A DNA stretch of 64,000 nucleotides from Chrysomallon squamiferum (Eukaryota; Mollusca; Gastropoda; Neomphalida; Peltospiridae): assembly GCA_012295275.1 (NCBI GenBank), contig CM022675.1:17290689-17354688 (forward strand). The letters run 5' to 3'. Made by a program: the position numbers and the translations under genes. Below, piece after piece: positions 61,301-64,000 of the stretch. The notes beneath the pieces are model-generated. The model searched no databases. It had not been told where the DNA came from and saw nothing but the letters and a program-made list of their open reading frames with translations. Each line of letters opens with the position of its first letter. Positions within the stretch are counted from its first letter, which is position 1.

Positions 61301-63685
61301 TAATCTTACTGAATAAATAAAAATATTTGCAATAAAATTGTTGTGTTCATGCTCTTATATTTAACTATATAAAATATATATAGGGTAGCTCAACGCCTAA
61401 ATATCAGAGATCATATAATATAGCCGCTAACTGGTGTCTATATTAGCTTCCATCTGAAAAATGTCCTTTGCGCCCAGAAACGAAGTCGATTAATAAAGAC
61501 GATTGTATCTTAGATTCATTTTATTATTTTCGTCAAGTTTTTAGTAAAATTCATATATATTTTTTTAGTTTATTAGTTTTTTTATTTAGTGTCTACAAAC
61601 CATATAAAACAAAATATGTCTGCCATTTCCTCTCAGATAATACTTTTTTTTTTCTGCCACGAAGATTTATTGAAATATTATTGTCAGATAGTTTATTATT
61701 ATTATTATTATTATTTCAATAAAGTTTATAAGCACGGGCTTATTTGCTATCTGATGAAAGATACCTATAAATATAATAATTTTCAAAACAAGTAATGCAG
61801 AAATATTGGATTGCAGATTAAAATAAGTGAACTCGTTTTCAATATTACGCACAGAATCACAGAAATATAATTCTTTAATTAATAACTGGAGTAAAACATT
61901 AAAAAAAAATGTATATCACATAAAACAGGAAATTTAGAATGCTTCCTACCATTTATTATCAAAATGCGTGTAACAACGACATCGAAACAATGTTCTATGT
62001 AAATAATCGTATATGATTACATTTTATCGTAGTTATTTAAACACAAGTTGTAAAATTATTAATTGTTTAAGATACACATATAATTTTGATTAAAAGATTT
62101 CTTTGAGATAATTCATCAATTTTAAGGATGTGTTTGTGGGTGGGTGGGTGTGTTCAGATAAATCAAAATTTCAAGTAAAAAGTATGGAGTAATAATGTAG
62201 ATATATAAAAATAGTCACTCCACAAAAAATAAAAGTAATAAAAATAATAAAACAATAAAAAATATAAAGAAAAGAGAAAGAAAAGGAAATTGTATGTATG
62301 TGTATATATATAAGAAAATATTTTATGATATGGTAAAAAATAGAAATGTCACCATTATAAACAAATTAAATGCACAACTAAATTTAAGGAATTTTTTCAA
62401 AGTTAAAAATTAAGTCAAAACAAAAGTGTATCTACGTACTACGATGTCTTCTTATATAACGTATCCACCATCTCTCTCGACCTGAAACAAGTTCATTAAA
62501 TTTCTTTTAAATTCTTCATAAAAAATATAGATATTCATTAAAATAATTAAAAAATTTATGACGCAACAATTTATAATTTCATATAAAGTCAACATCTTTT
62601 AATTAATTTATTTGTTTCTTTGTTTTATTGAGCTAACAATTTTAACGTATTTTTTCAAGACAAAATGATAACGCTAACAAGAAAGGTCAATAACATATTG
62701 AGATATAAACTACTTTTTACTAACCTAGACCACGATGTCTTCTCAGCCATCGTCTCCAGTACTTGCCACCTCCTGAAATAATTGAATTACATTTCTGTTT
62801 ATGTTCTTGTAATGTTTATTTTATTATCTATTTCGATAATAAAGCATTCAAAACACTGTAAACTGATCAAGGACATACGGCCCCTCTTTCAGAATAAGAA
62901 ATTATTTCGACCAGTCATACCTTTTACTTACAAATGATCCGTTCTCTCTAATCATATGATGCTAAAAATTACTGATAAAATCTATTAAAATAAAACAGAA
63001 AAGACCGAACCTGGTTTATTTAAAAAAGAAACTAAGTGTAATTATTATTATTATGATTATTATGATTATGATTATTATTGTTGTTGTTGTTGTTTTTTGT
63101 TTTTTTTTAAAGTATAATGTACTCACGTCTAAATGCTCTTATTCGACTTCGACTTGGTCCTGCGTGAAATAATAAAGAAATTCACATAAAGAAATTCACG
63201 TGAAAAAAAGAAAAACAAATGTACATAAATTACTTAAACGTATTTTCAAAACACGTAAAAACACGAAAAAACAATATTTTGATAAAATTGATATTCCACC
63301 TCTTCTTCTTCTTCATTTTCTTCTTCTAATCATTTACAGTTATAATGTTTGAAAAAGTAGAGCGAGAATGTCAGTTAACCTCAATCTTCTCATTCTGCGC
63401 TTCTATTATCATTATTACTTTTCTTCTTCTTACTATTATTATTATTATTATTATTATTATTACTGTCATTATTATATTTACTTCTATGATGTCGATGTCT
63501 TCGTAGCCAACGTCTCCACCATCTCTCTCTTCCTATAAAGAAAAACAAAATAAAAACATTCACATGTAAGTGAATATCTTCAATATATTTTTCAATTTCT
63601 AAATATTTTATTTTATTATACTAAACAACATACTAACCTCGACCACGATGTTTTCTCAGCCATCTCCTCCAATATTTTCCACCAC
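29691..63685 (-). CDS. giant mucin/vWF-like secreted protein, 50 exons (5' end outside window)
   Basis: Extracellular multidomain glycoprotein of the gel-forming mucin/von Willebrand type. I trace 50 GT/AG exons with continuous phase to 2,958 residues and a TAA stop. Order: five or more Arg/Trp-rich microexons, a basic exon, then three cassettes of EGF, C-type lectin, WxxW, EGF, VWD, C8, TIL. After these come four EGF-like exons, Kazal-like and proline-rich segments and a C-terminal cystine knot. VWD-C8-TIL units and cystine knots in this family drive disulfide-linked polymers; WxxW domains occur in mucins and SCO-spondin-like proteins. The lectin domains in each cassette are unusual. Its start, signal peptide and tissue are unknown. 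It could be called mucin-like, hemocytin-like or zonadhesin-like by automatic annotation. Separate entries give each domain. Confidence 0.9.
30412..30870 (-). CDS. Pro/Glu linker and pre-knot exons (30784..30870, 30412..30504)
   Basis: Exon 30784..30870 encodes a Pro/Thr/Glu/Lys linker (TAPASSTPPEDKPEPKEPEA). Exon 30412..30504 encodes a short segment with two Cys (GGVCDKG, HGDCDI) that leads into the cystine knot. Both are phase 1-1 exons. Confidence 0.75.
31296..31502 (-). CDS. Cys-containing exon of the giant gene
   Basis: This 207-nt phase 1-1 exon encodes KFGPWKPKFKC, SPWCALQSGQ and IQCNPC, then a Lys/Pro end. I do not recognise a domain with confidence; by position and cysteine spacing it may be a divergent Kazal-like module. 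Confidence 0.72.
31560..31990. repeat. degenerate AT-rich minisatellite in intron
   Basis: Imperfect units built around TATATCTTGTATAATAT and GGAGTGGTATAA recur through about 430 bp. Followed by an (AC)n array at 32008-32053 directly beside the exon at 32077. Confidence 0.6.
32077..35783 (-). CDS. Kazal-like domain (exons 35697..35783, 32077..32226)
   Basis: The exons join to give LCDRDNVCGDIPPNDPRNSA, then PICEVGTSKTWPSICEFRAS, KCLG and SEGAC. Spacing of six cysteines with PIC-x-x-G-x-x-x-x-x-x-x-x-C resembles Kazal/follistatin inhibitors. The intron between the two exons carries the complete hAT transposon 32325-35134. Both exons are phase 1-1, so removal leaves the frame intact. Confidence 0.75.
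32325..35134 (+). mobile_element. complete hAT transposon with 8-bp target duplication
   Basis: 2,810 bp. The left end CAGTGATTCTCAACC and right end (reverse complement) CAGTGTTTCTCAACC are typical hAT terminal repeats, differing at one base. ATGTAAAC is duplicated exactly on both sides (32317-32324, 35135-35142). It contains one long transposase ORF on the plus strand, antisense to the host gene. Perfect target duplication and open ORF point to a recent, possibly autonomous insertion. Confidence 0.95.
33216..34961 (+). CDS. hAT transposase, ZBED5/Buster-like
   Basis: 581 residues from ATG, single exon. The start MDKFVKRK is typical of this group; a longer GTG-initiated frame upstream is not needed. 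BED zinc finger: Cys62, Cys65, His82, His87 (LCIVCGEKM, LQRHFTTKH). The RNase H-like core has Asp190 in LIVDESTDIS and Asp256 in CIDGAPC, followed by CTHCFLHREVL and VRWLSKGKVLTRV. The C-terminal hAT dimerisation block includes LLVLLQFSTPYLCELGFSTL. No frameshift or stop. The acidic third catalytic residue was not assigned. It inserts or excises the element by cut-and-paste; domesticated relatives exist, but the intact flanking repeats argue for a live transposon. Confidence 0.92.
   Translation: MDKFVKRKDVSDGCEVETEHTMKPTKSSTKKAKVHHNRRYCDDYLKFGFSWSGDVAQPRPLCIVCGEKMANESMIPNKLQRHFTTKHSYLQDKDLNYFQRLLQQQSKQCNVFQKTMTVSERAQLASIESVILPACKKMVKSMLGETAEKEISKIPLSNDTIHRRIVDLSVNIETNVQKKLEGSKFALIVDESTDISNSAQLLVFVRFINDNEIINQFLCCKERPTTTRGQDIFDMITGYHKKMNLTWKFCVGICIDGAPCTVGCIKDFATLAQKENPNLVCTHCFLHREVLVSKVSQEDLKQVLHQVVEIVNSQHVRLLMHTDVRWLSKGKVLTRVHELQKELIVFFDKEKHERFCKYLRCEFWIAKMEYLTEIFCQLNIVNSSMQGRNENILTSTDKLVALKKKVVIWKNRAKLGEFDMFPTMRTNCTKEMIPIVVEHLTALEENIDHYFPSLNTEKYDWVRNPFVDVPSNIGFKLCEEEDLATISSDCSLKIKHSEVDIDTFWISIQKEFPALAEKALLVLLQFSTPYLCELGFSTLNNIKNKKRERLCSTEEEMRVCLSHIRLNIQEVIRQHQAQVSH
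36284..36526 (-). CDS. Cys-rich, Kazal-like exon
   Basis: 243-nt phase 1-1 exon encoding DTCCPPCLFGQC, KVCKKTATGYKQYRDYRAME, ERCL and QYGDC, then a Thr/Pro/Glu tail with possible O-glycosylation sites. Cysteine spacing and YKQYRDYRAMEEERC suggest a divergent Kazal fold; a VWC-like module is the alternative. Confidence 0.75.
36860..37456 (-). CDS. two calcium-binding EGF domains (exons 37334..37456, 36860..36988)
   Basis: Starts DVDEC and DIDEC with C-x-N-x-x-G-x-Y/Y-V-C cores (ICTNTKGSYVCNC; HCVNKNGGYVCYC) are the calcium-binding EGF signature. Each is one phase 1-1 exon. The second has an extra Cys (CYCC). Confidence 0.88.
37662..38466 (-). CDS. EGF-like exons (38301..38466, 37662..37766)
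   Basis: The first exon (phase 0 to 1) matches the EGF exon that opens each lectin cassette: CKLVKECDDG, then ACTANSTCKDGTCVCNKGF. Here no lectin follows. Instead a short exon with VCTKPVSGSKHTCTCKPGF and ICEDC leads to the calcium-binding EGFs. It may be a remnant start of a fourth cassette. Confidence 0.82.
38544..38672. mobile_element. foldback MITE (Tc1/mariner-type) in intron
   Basis: 47-bp arms (38544-38590 and 38626-38672) are inverted copies with two mismatches around a 35-base loop. If the outer TA on each side is the target duplication, the terminal repeats begin GATGATAATGTT, as in TA-inserting Tc1/mariner MITEs. The RNA would form a long hairpin. Confidence 0.6.
38806..39005 (-). 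CDS. cassette 3: TIL domain
   Basis: 200-nt exon (phase 1 to 0) with PKCEKGMEYDP, ACVCKDTNMPKNE and CSKPKSC, occupying the TIL slot after C8. It is more divergent than the TIL exons of cassettes 1 and 2 but has the same length and phase. Confidence 0.8.
39447..39919 (-). CDS. cassette 3: Pro/Thr/Ser mucin stretch plus C8
   Basis: One 473-nt exon. After SCGPVVD comes about 55 residues rich in Thr, Pro and Ser (TTTPPPETTAPPIPSTIMTT and three EGTT/ESTT repeats), a small mucin-type O-glycosylation region. Then a C8 domain follows (VCENRPRAQAICTYL, ESYEVCVSEICHSADVC). Cassettes 1 and 2 lack the PTS stretch. Confidence 0.88.
40033..40954 (-). CDS. cassette 3: VWD domain (exons 40713..40954, 40033..40310)
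   Basis: Two exons encode a von Willebrand D domain ending in GLYVKIDFRDG and KGMCGLCQLVG (the CxxC loop). The N-terminal GDPH motif seen in cassettes 1 and 2 is lost (DQDKRG here), so calcium binding at that site is doubtful. Confidence 0.85.
40975..41690 (+). repeat. 57-60 bp minisatellite in intron
   Basis: About nine good copies plus three or four weaker ones of a unit containing GTAATAGATTCAGTAATA, AGTAGTAATAGTAGTAG and AAACAGTA. Because it is built of trinucleotides it is open in several frames, producing long but meaningless ORFs on both strands. Confidence 0.9.
41697..41966. repeat. diverged duplicate of 39223-39465
   Basis: About 240-270 bp match the intron and the last 18 bases of the C8 exon at 39447. 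Shared blocks include TTAATGAATACATT, TTTATAATAATATT and TTAGTTATTTTTTATT, with roughly three quarters identity by eye. The splice donor is lost in the copy. Confidence 0.7.
42148..42276 (-). CDS. cassette 3: calcium-binding EGF
   Basis: 129-nt phase 1-1 exon starting DVNEC with KCVNLYGAYKCVC, a standard calcium-binding EGF placed between WxxW and VWD. Confidence 0.88.
42608..43136 (-). CDS. cassette 3: WxxW domain (exons 43045..43136, 42608..42809)
   Basis: The exon pair has the phases of the other two WxxW domains (1 to 0, 0 to 1). The core PVPMGVSCRKIG, GNVLLKCRS and KVCKKYEVRADC matches the mucin WxxW pattern, but the Trp pair itself is not visible in the first exon, so the copy is divergent. 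Confidence 0.78.
43494..44344 (-). CDS. cassette 3: C-type lectin domain (exons 44147..44344, 43494..43733)
   Basis: The two exons give DCQEGWQQVLDKCVKIEL, IQVCNMQNGVLTSLANKVQ, FYVAGVS, SCYVFSKG and CSKPRGFICQ, a full long-form lectin fold. The carbohydrate motifs EPN/QPD and WND are absent, so sugar binding by the classical calcium site is unlikely. This is the least Arg-rich of the three copies. Confidence 0.85.
44430..44700. repeat. degenerate ACATGTACATGTTTTTGTGTATT repeats
   Basis: Imperfect 25-35 bp units with GTATTACAT/GTACAT and TTTTTGT blocks, in the intron before the lectin exon. Open frames across it are artefacts. Confidence 0.65.
45054..45237 (-). CDS. cassette 3: leading EGF-like domain
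   Basis: 184-nt exon (phase 0 to 1) with DCTEVRTCRGN, VNFECKENK and GCKKGFRGNGFKCE. Same length class and phase as the EGF exons that open cassettes 1 and 2. Confidence 0.85.
45425..45776 (-). pseudogene. copied fragment of the rough homeobox exon and intron
   Basis: About 352 bp match 7641-7992 with only four substitutions that I can find. It holds the first 60 bp of rough exon 2 (basic residues before and into the homeodomain), its acceptor, and upstream intron to the CT array. It lies in a giant-gene intron in the same transcriptional sense and is flanked by CT runs. It cannot encode a homeodomain. Confidence 0.95.
45903..46126 (-). CDS. cassette 2: TIL domain
   Basis: 224-nt exon (phase 1 to 0): LKCDKDEILSDHECELTCGD, QMCTCKQNMRRDP, KCVKPSDCGC. 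The paired Cys and CxC-G-x-C end fit the trypsin-inhibitor-like module that follows C8 in vWF and mucins. Confidence 0.87.
46568..46872 (-). CDS. cassette 2: C8 domain
   Basis: 305-nt exon with eight-cysteine spacing: TCKLM, KYCNYIS, AKCTTVLNARTIAAWQDECA, ELCANNEG, SLCQS, SKCEEF. Same slot, phase and near-equal length as the C8 exon of cassette 1 (311 nt). Confidence 0.88.
47450..48491 (-). CDS. cassette 2: VWD domain (exons 48205..48491, 47450..47787)
   Basis: The exons give CSAWGDPHPTSCLGTRFNFQ, a typical VWD start, and later YGLMVSFDGRHRVSVQVP, YIGKLCGICGAY and a GNTWQV end. The LCGICG loop carries the CxxC of the family. The two-exon split equals that of cassette 3. Confidence 0.9.
48834..48965 (-). 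CDS. cassette 2: calcium-binding EGF
   Basis: 132-nt phase 1-1 exon starting DENEC with ICYNLFGHYRCVCPPG. Joins the WxxW exon at 49392 exactly in phase. Confidence 0.88.
49392..49995 (-). CDS. cassette 2: WxxW domain (exons 49868..49995, 49392..49545)
   Basis: The first exon carries RWSWKFGPRRLPGKRRRPVV, a short basic version of the W-x-x-W motif. The second carries CQKPSGIRCYDNKGK, VICNLRKGGFRCKGRKC and YRIQFQCP, the Cys frame of mucin WxxW domains. Strongly basic compared with the usual acidic mucin copies. Confidence 0.87.
50145..51504 (-). CDS. cassette 2: C-type lectin with a large Arg-rich insertion (exons 51295..51504, 50145..50621)
   Basis: The first exon gives CPRGFRTFGTNKCYKVLYEE and LACAMEADLARLARI. 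The second starts EFWIGGNKMV, has CVMV, and closes with FKTKSYICEY. Between CVMV and the end sit about 90 residues rich in Arg, Lys and Tyr (RGRSRRRFFIRTRTRRWKGK and more) that no standard lectin has. The donor after the first exon is GTTTTT, weaker than others in the gene, but the phase fits perfectly. Confidence 0.85.
51688..51868 (-). CDS. cassette 2: leading EGF-like domain
   Basis: 181-nt exon (phase 0 to 1): HHCHTKYTCVRN, GKCSRNARCLLNGRCVCNKG, FKGDGRHC. Opens the second cassette directly after the TIL exon of cassette 1. Confidence 0.87.
52439..52638 (-). CDS. cassette 1: TIL domain
   Basis: 200-nt exon (phase 1 to 0): KKCPRHSSFRIHSVCENTCA, LDCACNEGFVKQGDDCV, EACGC. A clear trypsin-inhibitor-like module. 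Confidence 0.9.
53090..53400 (-). CDS. cassette 1: C8 domain
   Basis: 311-nt exon: KCTTTKVLKKCSKKE, RCGMITDPNGPFMTAL, KMCDGSLISDFL, DQCEEDYCNNEQKREFCDNL, GQC. Eight-cysteine frame of the module after VWD. Confidence 0.88.
53560..54713 (-). CDS. cassette 1: VWD domain (exons 54454..54713, 53989..54171, 53560..53702)
   Basis: Three exons instead of two: ICTASGDPHYRSFDACHK and GVCTYVMSE at the start, FGRFVKIKLSNCLEVMFDGS in the middle, VQGLCGNFNGKQD and IGDSWLADE at the end. A canonical VWD domain. A basic stretch KRRRPRGRPS lies inside it. The extra intron separates it from the copies in cassettes 2 and 3. Confidence 0.92.
54996..55154 (-). CDS. cassette 1: Arg-rich EGF-like domain
   Basis: 159-nt phase 1-1 exon with INFCALKKNRNICRARGAKC, GGFRCVG, RRRRSRG, then CSGSCCDQAGKC. 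It fills the EGF slot between WxxW and VWD but the calcium-binding start is lost and arginine dominates. Confidence 0.83.
56022..56685 (-). CDS. cassette 1: WxxW domain (exons 56579..56685, 56022..56220)
   Basis: EWTPWMNNHRPSKRYEYESY carries the W-x-x-W motif and YE-x-Y follow-on. The second exon gives LCRYPKAIKCR, PCSLWRNGGGILC and CPDFEIKVLCE. This is the clearest match of the three to the mucin WxxW family. Confidence 0.9.
56871..58066 (-). CDS. cassette 1: C-type lectin domain, Arg-rich (exons 57884..58066, 57651..57745, 56871..57156)
   Basis: The exons give FFCPRPFKNVEGKCLYC, ATYAEAFARCRRIGGELFRV, RRRNRWSAGVDIDF, CVMVDFERYRHGRPVLANC and RRSGFCCEF, a long-form lectin frame. The middle is expanded and basic and is split by one more intron than in cassettes 2 and 3. 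Classical sugar-binding motifs are not seen. Confidence 0.85.
58254..58354 (+). repeat. (CT)n microsatellite in giant-gene intron
   Basis: About 33 CT units, then three TTGCTCTCTCTC units. Antisense frames of alternating Arg-Glu are artefacts. Confidence 0.95.
58699..58833. mobile_element. short hAT-like MITE
   Basis: 135 bp flanked by CTATAAAT / CTGTAAAT, an 8-bp duplication with one change. The ends CAAGAGGGCAACC and, in reverse complement, CAGTCATGGGCAAACTGCGG, with GCGGGCCAC inside both, are typical of non-autonomous hAT elements. Too short to code. Confidence 0.6.
58890..59088 (-). CDS. cassette 1: leading EGF-like domain, Arg-rich
   Basis: 199-nt exon (phase 0 to 1): FLRKGCRSPRRCVNGKVKYV, RCPRNARCSSRLQCRCYRGR, FVKEC. 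The EGF frame of the cassette openers, with about a quarter of residues Arg. Confidence 0.83.
60129..60172 (-). CDS. small basic exon before cassette 1
   Basis: 44-nt exon (phase 1 to 0) encoding RRYRKRCRVNHRTYR. Acceptor TTTAAACAG and donor GTAAGT are good, and it is the phase adapter that the next exon needs. It probably supplies the first Cys of the EGF-like domain. Confidence 0.72.
60173..62439. other. long intron, no supported exon
   Basis: About 2.3 kb between the basic exon and the microexon array. It holds poly-T/GTT near 60690-60740 and an ATT run near 61690. A candidate donor at about 60395 could mark another microexon, but no in-phase acceptor pair was found. Confidence 0.45.
62440..63685 (-). 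CDS. array of Arg/Trp-rich microexons
   Basis: Five exons, 63638..63685 (48 nt), 63482..63532 (51), 63127..63159 (33), 62725..62772 (48) and 62440..62481 (42), all phase 1-1 with GT/AG ends. The first and fourth encode GGKYWRRWLRKHRGR and GGKYWRRWLRRHRGL. The second and fifth encode GRERWWRRWLRRHRHHR and GRERWWIRYIRRHR. The third encodes GPSRSRIRAFR. They form a duplicated pair pattern, strongly cationic with regular Trp, and probably continue beyond the window. No known domain. Each can be skipped without a frameshift. Confidence 0.75.
63429..63463 (+). repeat. (ATT)n and CTT-rich tracts between microexons
   Basis: ATT array with a CTT tract before it; similar CTT/ATT tracts lie at 63798-63855. 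They occupy the short introns and the sequence upstream of the visible microexons. Confidence 0.85.
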
Positions 63686-64000
63686 CTGAAATCAGTGAAT
63701 ATCAATATTCTTAACTTTCTTTATCCAACTAAATTTACTAGTTGTCGTGCAAAATGGCAATACAGTGGTCATAAAACATAAAGAAAAATTCAGTTCTTCA
63801 TCTTCTTCTTCTTCTTCTTCTTCTCCTTATTATTATTATTATTATTATTATTATTGTCTTGATTTTTGCTGTTCTTGTTGATATTATTACTATTATTCTA
63901 CACATCTGAAAATTATAACTATATAAATATCCTAATGTTCATAATATCCAAAAATTAACTAACTGAAGTACCACAATTCTTTAATATGGAAAAACACACA

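Overview
The window looks like a piece of a mollusc genome, most probably a cephalopod such as an octopus. Genes are split into many small exons by AT-rich introns full of di-, tri- and tetranucleotide arrays, there is a tRNA-derived SINE, and the homeobox gene and the secreted proteins read as lophotrochozoan. The species call is inference. All exon models were built by hand from GT/AG signals and checked by reading-frame phase; no alignment or transcript data were used.

Layout. (1) 0.5-5.75 kb, + strand: 3' part of a receptor guanylyl cyclase (11 exons, 500 visible residues: end of the kinase-homology region, dimerisation helix, intact cyclase domain, stop). (2) 7.0-10.05 kb, - strand: a complete three-exon homeobox gene of the rough (ro) type, convergent with the cyclase. 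(3) 14.5-17.56 kb, - strand: a three-exon Ly6/three-finger (quiver/sleepless-like) protein with signal peptide and probable GPI tail. (4) 19.24-20.40 and 26.81-27.64 kb, + strand: two intronless, tandem paralogous secreted proteins whose conserved domain resembles Cu/Zn superoxide dismutase without most metal ligands; the first carries an N-terminal array of Met-Gly-Gln-Asn-Pro hexapeptides. (5) 29.7 kb to beyond 63.7 kb, - strand: one giant secreted mucin/vWF-like gene. I follow 50 exons in unbroken phase (8,879 coding nt, 2,958 visible residues); the 5' end lies outside the window.

The giant gene is the most notable object. Its core is three copies of the cassette EGF - C-type lectin - WxxW - EGF - VWD - C8 - TIL with largely conserved exon phases, preceded by an array of tiny Arg/Trp-rich exons and followed by EGF, Kazal-like and proline-rich segments and a C-terminal cystine knot. 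Arginine richness falls from the N-terminal to the C-terminal cassette, and the second lectin domain holds a long cationic insertion. I do not know a described protein with this exact order.

Mobile DNA: a complete, apparently intact hAT transposon (32325-35134) with matching terminal repeats and a perfect 8-bp target duplication sits antisense in an intron of the giant gene. There are also a short hAT-like MITE, a Tc1/mariner-type foldback, a SINE, a 98-99% identical copy of part of the rough homeobox exon inserted into another intron of the giant gene, and a 57-60 bp minisatellite. Large AT-rich stretches between genes hold only simple repeats and nothing I can call.
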